Shown piece after piece: positions 21,816-31,269 of a DNA stretch of 55,147 nucleotides. The translations under genes and the position numbers were made by a program. This DNA comes from Actinomycetota bacterium (lineage in GTDB: Bacteria; Actinomycetota; Acidimicrobiia; Spongiisociales; UBA5794), in contig JAADIG010000020.1 of the NCBI GenBank assembly GCA_013151445.1, positions 1-55,147 on the forward strand, given 5' to 3'. Position 1 is the first letter of the stretch. Every line of letters begins with the position of its first letter. A model generated the notes under the pieces. The model was not told where the DNA came from, did no database searches, and was given only the letters and a program-made list of their open reading frames with translations.

Positions 21816-24800
21816 TTACGGTGCAAACGCCCGATCCATGAGTTTCTTCTGCTCGGCCGCATGGATCTTCGACAATCCCGTTGCGGGACTCGAACTCTCT
21901 TTGCGATAAATGCCTCGGGTCTTGAGGCCAGCTTCGACATGAAGGTAACGGGACATGAAACGCCACGCTCCCATGTTTGCGGGTTCCTCCTGAAGCCAGA
22001 CGAGCTCCGCGCCATCGTGGGGTGCGATCGCGGCTCGGACATCCGTCGCAGGAAACGGATAGAGCTGCTCGACACGTACCAGGGCAACATCGCTGATGCC
22101 GTTCGCCGCCCGGTGCCGGGCGAGCTCGTAGTACACCTTGCCCTGGCACAAAACGACGCGTCGTGCTCCGCCCGCCACATCCCGATCGGGGATGACTTTC
22201 CGAAAACCGGTATCTGTGAGATCGGTCACGGGGCTGTACGAGTCCTTGGTGCGCAGCAGTGATTTTGGCGACATCACAATGAGCGGCTTCTTCGCCGTTA
22301 CCAGGGCCTGGCGGCGCATCATATGGAAATACTGCGCAGGGGTGGAGGGCACCACGATGCGAACGTTGTCTTCAGCAGCGTTCTGTAGAAAGCGTTCCAA
22401 CCTCGCCGAGGAGTGTTCGGGTCCCTGACCCTCGAAGCCGTGGGGTAACAACAGGACGAGGCTCGATGGCTGGCTCCACTTGTCCTCTCCCGACATGATG
22501 AACTGGTCAATAATGACCTGTGCGCCGTTGACGAAGTCGCCGAACTGCCCCTCCCACATGACGAGTGTTTCCGGATCCTGGACCGAGTATCCGTATTCGA
22601 ACCCCATCGCCGCAAACTCGGAAAGTTGCGAGTCGTAAATGCGCAACCGGGCTTGATTCTTGTCGAGGTGCTGGAGTGGGATCCACTCTTGCTCCGTGTT
22701 GAAGTCGACAAGACTTGCGTGGCGGTGGCTAAACGTGCCTCGTTTGGAGTCCTCGCCGGCGAGCCTGACCCGCACACCCTGCATCGACAGTGATCCCCAG
22801 GCAAGAACTTCGCTCAACGCCCAATCAAGTCTTCCGTCGGCGTAAAGCGCCGCGCGGCCGTCGAGTGTCTTGGTGAGCTTTGGGTGAATTTCGAACGACT
22901 CAGGCAGCGTTCGGGCACGTCGTTCGACAAGGTCGAGCAACTCCCGGTCAATGGTCGTATCGACATCGGCCCCGTCGACGGTACGGTCGATGGTCTCCGC
23001 TTTGACACTGCCCGCCTTCGTCTCCTTGAGCGCATCATCCATGTGGCTGCGGAACCTCGACTGGATCGCTTCCGCCTCGTCGGGTGACAGGTCCCCGGAG
23101 GCTACGAGACGTTCGAGATAGAGATTCCGGACGGTGTCATGGCTGTGGATGATCCGGTACATCTTCGGCTGTGTGAACGAGGGTTCGTCACCCTCGTTGT
23201 GGCCGAGTCGCCGATAGCCGATGAGGTCGACAACAACGTCGCGCTTGAACGCCTGTCGGAACGCGAACGCCAACTTTGCGACCCGTGCAACGGCCTCGGG
23301 GTCGTCCCCGTTGACGTGGAAAATGGGAGCCTCGACCGCCTTCGCAACGTCGGTTGCGTAGTGGCTGGAGCGGGCATCGCGCGCGGCGGTGGTGAACCCG
23401 ACCTGGTTATTGATGATGATATGGACGGTGCCACCCGTGGCGTACCCATGGAGCTGGCTGAGGTTAAGGGTCTCTCCGACAACACCCTGGCCTGAGAAGG
23501 CAGCATCACCATGAATGAGCACTGGGAGGGCAAGGTATTTCCCCTCCTCCCCGAGGACATCCTGTTTCGCCCGCACCATGCCTTCAAGGACCGGATCCAC
23601 GGCCTCAAGGTGTGATGGGTTGGCGGCGACTTCGACCTTCACCGTGGCCCCCGAAGGTGCAACGTGGGTGCCGTGCGCACCCAAGTGGTACTTCACATCA
23701 CCCGAGAACCCCTCATCGAGTGGTGCGTCGATGTTCCCGGTGAACTCGGAGAACATCCTGACGAGGCTCTTCCCGATGATATTTGCGAGCACGTTGAGGC
23801 GGCCGCGATGCGCCATGCCGATCGACACGTCAACCATTCCGGCCTCGGCGGCCTCGGTGAGCAGCGTGTCGAGCAAAGGGATCGTGGCTTCACAGCCTTC
23901 AAGGCTGAACCGTTTCGCTCCCAGGAATTTGGTGTGGAGGAAACGCTCGAATGCCTCCGCCTGGTTCAGCTTCTCCAGGATACGGAGCTTCTCTTCCCGG
24001 GTAGGGCCCCGTTTTCTTCCCTCAAGGTGATCCTGGATCCACACCTTTTGTGTTGGTTCGTGAATGTGCATGTACTCGATGCCTGCCGTGCGGCAGTATG
24101 CGTCACGCAACACCCCAAGAATATGCCCGAGTTTCATGTGGATACTGTCCGCGAGGCCACCGGTCGCAAACTCTCGGTCGAGGTCCCAGATGGTGAGCCC
24201 GTAGGTCAGTGGGTCGAGTTCGGGATGGATGTTCGGCGGCTCTTGGTTCAACGGATCGAGGTTCGCAATCAGATGTCCGCGACTCCGGTACATGTTGATC
24301 AGGTGAAAGATCTTCGCCTGTTTCTCTGCCCATTCGCCGGAACCCGCTGGTGGGTTGGAGTCGACGGCCCACCGCGCTGGAACGTATGGGATCCGCATCG
24401 ACTCGAAGACCTCATCGTAGAAATTCTCCGCTCCGAGCAGGAGGTCATGAATGTCACGCAACAGCATGCCGGACTCTGCGCCCTGAATGACGCGGTGGTC
24501 GTATGTTGAGGACATCGTGAGTGTTCGCCCGACTCCGGACCGCGCCAGGTTGTCAGGGTCGGACCCTTCGAACTCCGGTGCGTATCCGATCCTCCCGACA
24601 CCGATAATGACGCCCTGGCCCGGCATCAACCGCGGGACCGACTGGACCGTTCCGACCGTGCCGGGATTGGTGAGGGTCGCGGTCGTGCCGGCAAAGTCGT
24701 CGACGGTGATCTTGTTGGACCGCGCCCGGCGAACGATGTCTTCGTACGTTTCCCAGAACTCGCGGAACGTCATCGTGTCCGCAGCCTTGATGTTCGGCAC

Positions 24801-25442
24801 GATGAGGGATCGGGTGCCGTCCTTGCCCGGCATGTCCATCGCAAGGCCAAGGTTGATCGTGTCGAATTGGACGTGGAAGCCCTTGCCATCGACCTCGCGA
24901 TACGTTGCGCCCATGGCTGGACGAGCTGCGAGGGCTTTCACTGTTGCCCAACCGATGAGGTGGGTAAAACTCACTTTGCCGCCCTTGGTGAGGCGGGCAA
25001 GTTGATTGTTCAAGATGAGACGGTTGACTTCTAGGAGTTTCGATGGAAACGTACGAAACGACGTTGCCGACGGGACCGCCAGGCTATCGATCATCGCAGC
25101 GGCGATACGTCCCGGTACCCCCTTGAGGGGTGTCGCGACGCTGCCATCGGGGAGTCCGGAAAGGGGATCGCCCGTACCCGCAGACGACGGCGCGGGGCCC
25201 GGTGGCCGCGGTGGGGGCGCCGACATATCCGCCCCGACGCTCGTGGTGGTCGTGACCCGTGGTTCGCCGATTGTGGAATCCGAGTCGCCAGCGGAAGTGC
25301 CGCCGCTTTCGAAAAAGGCACGCCACGTGTCGCTGAGTTGGGACGGGTCCTTGAGGTATTGCTCGTGCATCTGGTCGACGAGCCAGTCATTGGAGCCGAA
25401 TTCGTCGGGTTCCCGCGGGGTAGGGGTGGTTTGGTCGCTCAT
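21816..25442 (-). CDS. kgd: Multifunctional 2-oxoglutarate decarboxylase/dehydrogenase E1-E2 (Kgd/SucA)
   Basis: The 1,208-residue protein has the mycobacterial Kgd layout: a short E1 N-terminal helix (NDWLVDQMHEQYLKDPSQL), a Pro-rich linker, an E2-type acyltransferase core (residues ~100-330, with TYDHRVIQGAESG, His about 316), then the thiamine-diphosphate E1 domain (LEGCEATIPLLD, GMAHRGRLNVLAN, HGDAAFSGQGVV, GHNEGDEPSFTQP) and a C-terminal transketolase-like part. There is no lipoyl domain. In actinobacteria this enzyme links 2-oxoglutarate to succinyl-CoA or succinic semialdehyde in the TCA cycle, working with DlaT and Lpd encoded elsewhere. The ATG at 25442 is chosen by family N-terminus; no strong ribosome signal is visible. 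Confidence 0.95.
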   Translation of the reverse strand: MSDQTTPTPREPDEFGSNDWLVDQMHEQYLKDPSQLSDTWRAFFESGGTSAGDSDSTIGEPRVTTTTSVGADMSAPPPRPPGPAPSSAGTGDPLSGLPDGSVATPLKGVPGRIAAAMIDSLAVPSATSFRTFPSKLLEVNRLILNNQLARLTKGGKVSFTHLIGWATVKALAARPAMGATYREVDGKGFHVQFDTINLGLAMDMPGKDGTRSLIVPNIKAADTMTFREFWETYEDIVRRARSNKITVDDFAGTTATLTNPGTVGTVQSVPRLMPGQGVIIGVGRIGYAPEFEGSDPDNLARSGVGRTLTMSSTYDHRVIQGAESGMLLRDIHDLLLGAENFYDEVFESMRIPYVPARWAVDSNPPAGSGEWAEKQAKIFHLINMYRSRGHLIANLDPLNQEPPNIHPELDPLTYGLTIWDLDREFATGGLADSIHMKLGHILGVLRDAYCRTAGIEYMHIHEPTQKVWIQDHLEGRKRGPTREEKLRILEKLNQAEAFERFLHTKFLGAKRFSLEGCEATIPLLDTLLTEAAEAGMVDVSIGMAHRGRLNVLANIIGKSLVRMFSEFTGNIDAPLDEGFSGDVKYHLGAHGTHVAPSGATVKVEVAANPSHLEAVDPVLEGMVRAKQDVLGEEGKYLALPVLIHGDAAFSGQGVVGETLNLSQLHGYATGGTVHIIINNQVGFTTAARDARSSHYATDVAKAVEAPIFHVNGDDPEAVARVAKLAFAFRQAFKRDVVVDLIGYRRLGHNEGDEPSFTQPKMYRIIHSHDTVRNLYLERLVASGDLSPDEAEAIQSRFRSHMDDALKETKAGSVKAETIDRTVDGADVDTTIDRELLDLVERRARTLPESFEIHPKLTKTLDGRAALYADGRLDWALSEVLAWGSLSMQGVRVRLAGEDSKRGTFSHRHASLVDFNTEQEWIPLQHLDKNQARLRIYDSQLSEFAAMGFEYGYSVQDPETLVMWEGQFGDFVNGAQVIIDQFIMSGEDKWSQPSSLVLLLPHGFEGQGPEHSSARLERFLQNAAEDNVRIVVPSTPAQYFHMMRRQALVTAKKPLIVMSPKSLLRTKDSYSPVTDLTDTGFRKVIPDRDVAGGARRVVLCQGKVYYELARHRAANGISDVALVRVEQLYPFPATDVRAAIAPHDGAELVWLQEEPANMGAWRFMSRYLHVEAGLKTRGIYRKESSSPATGLSKIHAAEQKKLMDRAFAP

Positions 25443-25532
25443 GGTGACGCCCAGGGTACTGATGATTCGTCGGTGTCGGTGGCACCGTCGTCGACACTCG
25501 CCAGCGTCGCGTTGCACACAGCGGCGAGCCCT

Positions 25533-25973
25533 CTACGCAGGGTCCTCCCGGACATGAAGGCGTGCCGTGTCCGCGGACCATCCTGACCACCGCTCGACCC
25601 GGATCGTTATCCACGGGCCAACGGGGGGTGTGCTTGAGTAGTCCTCGTATCGGTGAACAAGGCTCGCCGCCAGGCGCTCCTCAATCTGGTTCGTCACGGT
25701 GGCGACGCCATCAGCGCGTGCCCACCACAGGGTTGACCAGTCTTCGTGATAGTCGTTCACCAGAACCGATACGAGCGGATTGCGGGCGATGTTCTTGAGG
25801 CGTACGAGGTTCGAGGAGGTCTTCGGTTTGTGGTCGACAGCGGTCACGATGGTGTCATCATCCACGACACCAAACACGATCGGGACGAGATGTGGGAAGC
25901 CGTGCTCTCCATGGGTTGCCAATACCCCGGAGCGCGCCAGACCAAACATCATGCGACAGGTCAATGGATCGAT
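25533..25973 (-). CDS. F420-type PPOX-fold oxidoreductase (TIGR03668-like), possible ATC start
   Basis: The ~146-residue flavin-reductase-like split-barrel protein has GVLATHGEHGFPHLVPIVF, AVDHKPKTSSNLVRLKNIARNP, and WSTLWWARADG, typical of the actinobacterial PPOX group thought to use F420. The start is odd. GGAGG at 25985-25981 comes just after the preceding gene and points, at 7 nt, to an ATC codon at 25973, followed by DPLTCR, where relatives begin with Met-Asp-Pro. The nearest ordinary starts are TTG at 25964 (16 nt from GGAGG) and ATG at 25952. I list 25973 but 25964 is possible. It lies 31 nt after the DUF1684 gene and is probably co-transcribed with it. Confidence 0.8.
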   Translation of the reverse strand: MDPLTCRMMFGLARSGVLATHGEHGFPHLVPIVFGVVDDDTIVTAVDHKPKTSSNLVRLKNIARNPLVSVLVNDYHEDWSTLWWARADGVATVTNQIEERLAASLVHRYEDYSSTPPVGPWITIRVERWSGWSADTARLHVREDPA

Positions 25974-26004
25974 AGAGGTTCCTCCGTGGTTGTCCGACAG
26001 GAAG

Positions 26005-26610
26005 TTAGCGTCGCCAGGGGAGTTGTTCCCCGGCGGGGACCGGGAGGGCCAAGACGTTTCCTTGCGGGGCAAGGGGGCAGGACCACCGTGGCGAATACGT
26101 GCAGCTCGGGTGGTACGCAAAATTGAAGTCGAGGACCAGTCCGTCGTCGTTGCTGCCGAGGTCGGCACCTTTCACGCTATCCAGAAGGTACCGGCCGCCC
26201 CCGTACGTATCTATTCCATTGGTGGCGTCGCGGAAGGGGACGAAGATTCCGCCGCCGTACGCATCGAGCCAGAACACATCGAGGGTCGGCCTTGAGCCAA
26301 CCGGTAGAACGACACTACCGATCCTCCGAAACCGAGTCTGCCCCGACGCGGAATGTGGGATTAGCAAGTCGAGAGCGGGCGCCGCACGAACCGGTACGAC
26401 GAACCGCCATGACGGGTCGTAGGGGGCGTAGTTGAGACCGGTGAACGATTCCGCGGGGTCGAGCGGGCTCTGGGAATGATCGCGAAACAGCGCATCTCGG
26501 ACCGCCACCCACTCGTCGCGTGCGCCGACGGGGTCCTGCGAGTTTCGCACTGACGCATACATCTCGTGGACGCGTCTGCGATAGTCAGCCAGTGCGATGA
26601 ATGAGGTCAT
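26005..26610 (-). CDS. DUF1684 family protein
   Basis: The 201-residue protein resembles DUF1684: an N-terminal helix with RDEWVAVRDALFRDHSQSPL, then LNYAPYDPSWRFVVPVRAAP and a C-terminal part with WLDAYGGGIFVPFRDATNG, GGRYLLDS and LDFNFAYHPSCTYSPRWSCPLAP. The family is found in many bacteria and has no settled function. The ATG at 26610 is supported by TAACGT at 26624-26619, 8 nt upstream, a leaderless-type -10; there is no good ribosome signal. A PPOX-fold gene follows closely. It is divergent from the MFS gene. Confidence 0.82.
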   Translation of the reverse strand: MTSFIALADYRRRVHEMYASVRNSQDPVGARDEWVAVRDALFRDHSQSPLDPAESFTGLNYAPYDPSWRFVVPVRAAPALDLLIPHSASGQTRFRRIGSVVLPVGSRPTLDVFWLDAYGGGIFVPFRDATNGIDTYGGGRYLLDSVKGADLGSNDDGLVLDFNFAYHPSCTYSPRWSCPLAPQGNVLALPVPAGEQLPWRR

Positions 26611-26708
26611 GACCTGCAACGTTACAGACATGACGCGGATACGGTCCCGGGGGCGGAATAGTTGTGCCGGTCTCGGCGCTTTCTGTTGGAGACGAAAGAA
26701 GAGCAGGT

Positions 26709-27968
26709 ATGAGTCCTGGTGATCGAGAGTTGAAGATTGCACGCTCGGTGTCCTCGGCCACCGCACGGCCGGCCGGTCAGAGGCGTGCGCTGTTGTTCAT
26801 TGCCGGCGGCCAGCTCCTGGCGTTGACTCTGTGGTTTTCGGCGTCGGCCGTTGCTCCTCAGTTGCAACAGGCCTGGAACATTTCGTCGGGTCAGGCAGCT
26901 TGGCTCACCCTGACGGTCCAGATCGGGTTTGTCGTGGGAGCGCTGGCATCGTCGGTTTTTGCCCTCCCGGATGCGGTTGCGTCACGCAAACTCTTTGCCC
27001 TGGCTGCTCTCGCCGGTGCGGCGCTCAACCTCCTACTCATTCCTCTCGGACCCAGCAGTTTTGCGGCCGCTTTTGTCCTGCGGTTCTTGACGGGTGTGGC
27101 ATTGGCCGGGGTCTATCCCAGTGGGCTCAAGGCGATGGCTGGCTGGTTCCGCCACGGCCGCGGTATGGCCTTGGGCACTCTTGTCGGTGCGCTCACAATC
27201 GGTAGTGCTGGGCCGCATCTGATTCGGGGGTTGGGTTTCGGGTGGCAGGGCGTGCTGGTCGGAGCCTCGGTGCTCGCGGCTAGCGGAGCTCTCATTCTTT
27301 GGTTCGGGGTCACCGACGGTCCCTACGAGACCGCACCGGTAAGTTTCTCATGGCACTACGTGGGAGAGGCGGTGAGAAACAAGGGTGTGCAACTCTCGAC
27401 CTTCGGATATCTCGGCCACATGTGGGAGCTGTATGCGATGTGGACATGGACCGCTGCGTTCCTCGCGGCGTCTGCGGTTGCCGGGGGTTACGGCGACGGG
27501 TGGGTGCCGGTCGCAACGTTCGTGATCATTGGCTCGGGTGGGATCGGTTCGTTACTTGCCGGCGTGCTCGCCGACAAGGTAGGGCGTACGAAAGTGGCCG
27601 GCGGGGCGATGGCTATTTCCGGAACCTGCGCGCTACTTACCCCGCTGGTCTATGCGACTTCCCCGGTGCTCGTTGTTGGATTGTTCGTGGTGTGGGGCGT
27701 GACCGTCGTTGCGGACTCGGCGCAATTCTCAACCATGGTGACTGAAACCGCCGCTGACGAGTATCGGGGCACTGCGCTGGCGCTGCAGACAGCCATCGGG
27801 TTCTTGTTGACCCTTGTCACAATCAAGGGTGTGCCGCTGTTGGCAGAGAGCTGGGGATGGCGGTGGGCGTTCCCGCTGCTTGCCATCGGCCCGGCGTTCG
27901 GTGTCATCGCGATGGTCCGCCTCAAACGGTCACCGGAAGCCGCCAAGCTTGCCGGCGGTCTTGGTTAG
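26709..27968 (+). CDS. MFS transporter
   Basis: The 419-residue membrane protein has about 12 helices. Between helices 2 and 3 and in the second half are the usual MFS loops (LKAMAGWFRHGRGMALG; GVLADKVGRTKVAGG, a close match to the A motif GxLaDrxGrr). The group looks like the nitrate/sugar-phosphate type of MFS proteins, but the substrate cannot be assigned. The start at 26709 follows GAGCAGG; a GTG at 26664 adds an unlikely N-terminus. An ABC-F gene begins 24 nt after the stop, possibly from its own promoter. Confidence 0.88.
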   Translation: MSPGDRELKIARSVSSATARPAGQRRALLFIAGGQLLALTLWFSASAVAPQLQQAWNISSGQAAWLTLTVQIGFVVGALASSVFALPDAVASRKLFALAALAGAALNLLLIPLGPSSFAAAFVLRFLTGVALAGVYPSGLKAMAGWFRHGRGMALGTLVGALTIGSAGPHLIRGLGFGWQGVLVGASVLAASGALILWFGVTDGPYETAPVSFSWHYVGEAVRNKGVQLSTFGYLGHMWELYAMWTWTAAFLAASAVAGGYGDGWVPVATFVIIGSGGIGSLLAGVLADKVGRTKVAGGAMAISGTCALLTPLVYATSPVLVVGLFVVWGVTVVADSAQFSTMVTETAADEYRGTALALQTAIGFLLTLVTIKGVPLLAESWGWRWAFPLLAIGPAFGVIAMVRLKRSPEAAKLAGGLG

Positions 27969-27980
27969 TCGATCTGGCTC

Positions 27981-27986
27981 TACCCT
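27981..27986 (+). promoter_or_regulatory. Leaderless-type -10 (TACCCT) of the ABC-F gene
   Basis: TACCCT lies 6 nt before the ATG at 27993 and there is no ribosome-binding sequence. In actinobacteria a TANNNT box 6-8 nt before the start codon marks transcripts that begin at the start codon itself. The same layout occurs at several other genes in this window. Confidence 0.5.
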
Positions 27987-27992
27987 CCTGGC

Positions 27993-29738
27993 ATGCATTT
28001 GTTGAGCCTTGAGGGGATTTCAAAGTCATTCCCAGAAAACCCGGTACTGGAGAATGTCTCGCTGGGGATTTCAGCGGGGGACCGAATCGGTGTGATTGGT
28101 CGCAACGGATCGGGGAAGTCGACGTTTCTCGCCATCGTCGCGGGCACGGAGGATATCGACGACGGCTCCATCGTCCGCTCCCGTGGTCTGCGCGTTGGTG
28201 CACTCGACCAGGACCCGACGTTCGCTCCAGGTATGACCGTCGGTGATGTTGTGGGCGATGATCGTCAGGCGATTGCGCTCGCCGACAGATTGGACCTAAC
28301 GGAGCCCTCCGTTGCGTGTTCGACGCTGTCCGGAGGGCAGCGGAAACGCCTTGCATTGGCGGTGGCTTTGGCGCAGGAGTGCGATTTACTCATCCTCGAC
28401 GAGCCAACCAATCATCTCGACGTAGACACCATCGACTGGCTCGAGGACCATCTGTCATCGCGCAGGGAGGCCCTGCTGCTCGTCACTCACGACCGCTATC
28501 TGCTCGACCGGGTTGTGACCAGGGTCGTCGAAGTCCATGACCAGTCGTTGTCTTCTCATCATGGAACCTACGCCGACTACCTTGAGGCTGTCGCCGTTCG
28601 CGAAGCCCACGACTCCGCTGTTGAGCACCGTCGACGCCAGCGCATCAAGATCGAACTTGAGTGGCTGCGGCGTTCCCCGAAGGCCCGAACATCGAAGGCT
28701 CGGTACCGCGTCAATCAGGCCCAGGATCTCATTGGCGAGCGGCGTCGCAAGGTGCGCCAGGAACTCAGCATCGACTTGCCTTCGCGGCGAATCGGCTCGA
28801 AGGTCGTGAACCTCGACAACGTTGGCAAGCGCTACGGGCGGACCTGGGTGTTGCGACATGTTGAGCATCGGCTCAGCCAGGATGCTCGTATCGGAATTGT
28901 GGGTCCAAACGGTGCGGGCAAAACAACACTGCTCAACCTTATGGCGGGTCGGCTTGATCCCGACGAGGGCAAGGTCACTATTGGCTCGACCGTCCATCCT
29001 GGCTGGTACGGCCAGGATCCTCGACCCCTTGCTCCGAATACCCGCGTGCACGCGGTCGTCCGAGAGCAGGCCGATGAGGTGCGTCTTGAAAGTGGAATCA
29101 GAGTTTCGGGCGCTCAGCTACTCGAACGGTTCCAGTTCACCAGAGATCAGCAGCAGTCCGTCGTTGGTGATCTTTCCGGCGGGGAACGCCGTCGGCTTGA
29201 GCTTCTGCTCAGCCTCATGGAGGCACCCAATCTGCTACTCATGGATGAACCAACGAACGATCTTGACCTTGGGACGCTCACAGTGCTCGAGGAGTATCTC
29301 GATGCGTGGGAGGGTGCCCTTGTCGTAGCGAGTCATGACCGCTACTTCCTCGACCGGGTGTGCTCGGACATCTTCTCAATCGAGCCGGATGGATCGGTCG
29401 TCCACCATCCCGGTGGATGGACTGCGTATCGATCAGCAAGCCTTGTGACCCCAGCTTCGGCAACGAAGGAAGGGGGCGGCGGGAAGATCCGCTCCAAACA
29501 GCAGCGCCGCAAGCTGACGTACAACGACCAGAGAGAGCTCGACCAACTAACGAAGAGCATTCCACGTCTCGAACGGCGGCGGAAGGATCTCGAAGGCATG
29601 CTGGCAGCGGCCGCCGGCGACTATGGACGCACCGTCGAGCTGTCGGGCGATTTAGCGGCGGTGATCGCGGATCTCGAACTCGCCGAAGACCGCTGGTTGG
29701 AACTCAGCGCAGAGGCAGACCGACTCGTCGATCCGTAA
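27993..29738 (+). CDS. ABC-F ATPase (Uup-like)
   Basis: The 581-residue protein has two ABC domains without membrane helices: Walker A GRNGSGKST (36-44), signature LSGGQRKR, Walker B LLILDEPTNHLD; then GPNGAGKTT, LSGGERRR and LLLMDEPTNDLD. A linker of ~60-70 residues rich in Arg/Lys (RRRQRIKIELEWLRRSPKAR) joins them, and the C-terminus has a coiled-coil-like region (RKLTYNDQRELDQLTKSIPRLERR) as in Uup. ABC-F proteins act on ribosomes or, for Uup, on DNA/ribosome transactions. No antibiotic-resistance role can be inferred. It probably has a leaderless start. Confidence 0.93.
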   Translation: MHLLSLEGISKSFPENPVLENVSLGISAGDRIGVIGRNGSGKSTFLAIVAGTEDIDDGSIVRSRGLRVGALDQDPTFAPGMTVGDVVGDDRQAIALADRLDLTEPSVACSTLSGGQRKRLALAVALAQECDLLILDEPTNHLDVDTIDWLEDHLSSRREALLLVTHDRYLLDRVVTRVVEVHDQSLSSHHGTYADYLEAVAVREAHDSAVEHRRRQRIKIELEWLRRSPKARTSKARYRVNQAQDLIGERRRKVRQELSIDLPSRRIGSKVVNLDNVGKRYGRTWVLRHVEHRLSQDARIGIVGPNGAGKTTLLNLMAGRLDPDEGKVTIGSTVHPGWYGQDPRPLAPNTRVHAVVREQADEVRLESGIRVSGAQLLERFQFTRDQQQSVVGDLSGGERRRLELLLSLMEAPNLLLMDEPTNDLDLGTLTVLEEYLDAWEGALVVASHDRYFLDRVCSDIFSIEPDGSVVHHPGGWTAYRSASLVTPASATKEGGGGKIRSKQQRRKLTYNDQRELDQLTKSIPRLERRRKDLEGMLAAAAGDYGRTVELSGDLAAVIADLELAEDRWLELSAEADRLVDP

Positions 29739-29740
29739 CA

Positions 29741-29753
29741 CCCGGTCACCGGG
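29741..29753 (+). terminator. Short inverted repeat after the ABC-F gene
   Basis: CCCGGT and ACCGGG flank one C directly after the stop codon, followed by ATTTCGG. It could form a small terminator hairpin with a 3-nt loop, but the stem is short and the T run weak. Confidence 0.3.
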
Positions 29754-29935
29754 ATTTCGGTCGGCTGGTATCAGCGTGCGAGTACGGTGAGCAGACCCAG
29801 AAATGTGGTCAGGAGCACATCACGTGACGGGACCGACGTTTCGACCCTGACAGGGGGATGCGTTCGTGGAAATACTCGGTAGATCGGCTGGATTCACGGG
29901 TAGGGTCCTGTGAGGCGACAACCCAAGGATCGTAC

Positions 29936-30574
29936 ATGCAGATAGCCATTCCACTCTTTCCCCGTCTTACTGCACTCGACGCGGTGGGTCCGTACGAGGT
30001 TCTGCAGCGTGTTCCCGAGCTGGATGTCATATTCGTGGGTCATCAACACGGAGAAATCCGAACGGAGAACGGTTTCTTGGGACTCACAGTCGATGCGACA
30101 TTCGAGGAAACGCCCGCCCCCGATGTCGTTGTCTTCCCGGGAGGCATTGGGACAAGGTCACTTTGCAAGGATGACCGCGTCCTTGACTGGCTGCGCACGG
30201 CGCATAACACGACACGGTTTACGACATCAGTATGTACCGGGGCACTCGTCCTTGGAGCCGCCGGTCTGCTCGATGGCCTCACCGCAACAACACACTGGAG
30301 TGCCTACGAGCTACTCGCCAGAAGGGGCGCCACTCCGGTTGATACCCGTGTCGTCGAGCATCTTGATGAACGAATCATCACTGCGGCGGGTGTGTCGAGC
30401 GGCATCGATATGGCCCTTCGTCTCGTTGAGTTGCTGGTCGACGAAACCGCAGCTCGCGCCGCTCAACTCATGATCGAGTACGACCCTCAGCCCCCATTCG
30501 ACACCGGCTCGGTCGCCAAGGCAGCCCCGGACGTTCTCACCCGAGTGATGCAGTACTCACAGCTACGGGACTGA
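29936..30574 (+). CDS. DJ-1/PfpI family protein (isonitrile hydratase-like)
   Basis: The 212-residue protein has the class I amidotransferase-like fold of DJ-1/PfpI: MQIAIPLFPRLTALDAVGPYE at the start, VVVFPGGIGT, and the nucleophile elbow SVCTGALVLGAAGLLDG with the conserved Cys, then TTHW. This pattern is closest to the isonitrile hydratase / transcription-regulator-associated group, but there is no DNA-binding domain. The ATG at 29936 follows AAGGA with 7 nt. It ends 7 bp from the convergent carbonic anhydrase. Actual substrate unknown. Confidence 0.85.
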   Translation: MQIAIPLFPRLTALDAVGPYEVLQRVPELDVIFVGHQHGEIRTENGFLGLTVDATFEETPAPDVVVFPGGIGTRSLCKDDRVLDWLRTAHNTTRFTTSVCTGALVLGAAGLLDGLTATTHWSAYELLARRGATPVDTRVVEHLDERIITAAGVSSGIDMALRLVELLVDETAARAAQLMIEYDPQPPFDTGSVAKAAPDVLTRVMQYSQLRD

Positions 30575-30581
30575 GCTTCGG

Positions 30582-31142
30582 TCAGGTGACGATGCTGACG
30601 GCCCCGGTGGCGACGTCGTAGACGGCACCGTGGATAAGGAGGTCCGAGGGTGCGAACGAGAGCGATCGGATGTGGGCGATTTCGTCGCGAACAGCCGTGC
30701 GAGGGTCCGTGAAGGTCTTGATCCAGGAGCGCAGGTCGTCGGATGAATCACCAACCTCGTCGTGGAACGCTGCCAGCGCCTGTGGTGTGAGGCGAGCCTC
30801 CATTTGAGCCCGAATCTTCTGAACCTCGTCGTGGGCCTTTTTCACTCCGCAATCCGTGTGGCCAAGGACAAGTAGTTCGGTGACGTCCGCCAGGAACACC
30901 GCCACGAGCAATGATCGCTCGTCGACGCGGGCACCCGCCGTGCGGATAATGGCGACATGCGAGTCCTGGAATCCATCCTCTCCGAAGGCTCGAACACCGA
31001 CGGCTGCAAGGTTGACCCTCGGATCCTTGCAGGTGATTACCCCACGCCCGGTCGGACCATCGGTCATGAGCCGTTGGGGTCGAATACGGTCCCGAAAGCT
31101 TCGGTTTGCGGCGGCGATGTCGTCGAGCCAGGAGTGAGTCAT
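30582..31142 (-). CDS. Beta-class carbonic anhydrase
   Basis: The 186-residue enzyme interconverts CO2 and bicarbonate. Zinc ligands and active-site pair are clear: Cys38-x-Asp40-x-Arg42 in TCKDPRVN, and His95/Cys98 in GHTDCGV. It belongs to the small actinobacterial type without a long N-terminal arm. No signal peptide is seen, so it is cytoplasmic. The ATG at 31142 follows AAGGGG. It is divergent from pheA. Confidence 0.92.
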   Translation of the reverse strand: MTHSWLDDIAAANRSFRDRIRPQRLMTDGPTGRGVITCKDPRVNLAAVGVRAFGEDGFQDSHVAIIRTAGARVDERSLLVAVFLADVTELLVLGHTDCGVKKAHDEVQKIRAQMEARLTPQALAAFHDEVGDSSDDLRSWIKTFTDPRTAVRDEIAHIRSLSFAPSDLLIHGAVYDVATGAVSIVT

Positions 31143-31255
31143 TGAGGGTCCCCTTCGGTGGACGGTCGTGTGAATCGACCACCACGCTAGCGGCGAGTCC
31201 ACCGTTCGCAGGTTCCGCCGGAGGTCGTACTGGTATCACCGGACTCGGAAGACGC

Positions 31256-31261
31256 TAGTGT
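31256..31261 (+). promoter_or_regulatory. Leaderless-type -10 (TAGTGT) of pheA
   Basis: TAGTGT lies 8 nt before the ATG at 31270 and no ribosome-binding sequence is present, as expected for a transcript starting at or next to the start codon. Confidence 0.45.
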
Positions 31262-31269
31262 CGTCTTCC

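Noticed and set aside
27993-29738. ABC-F protein as an antibiotic-resistance determinant
   Set aside because: The linker and C-terminal region look like the housekeeping Uup type and there is no nearby resistance or leader-peptide feature.
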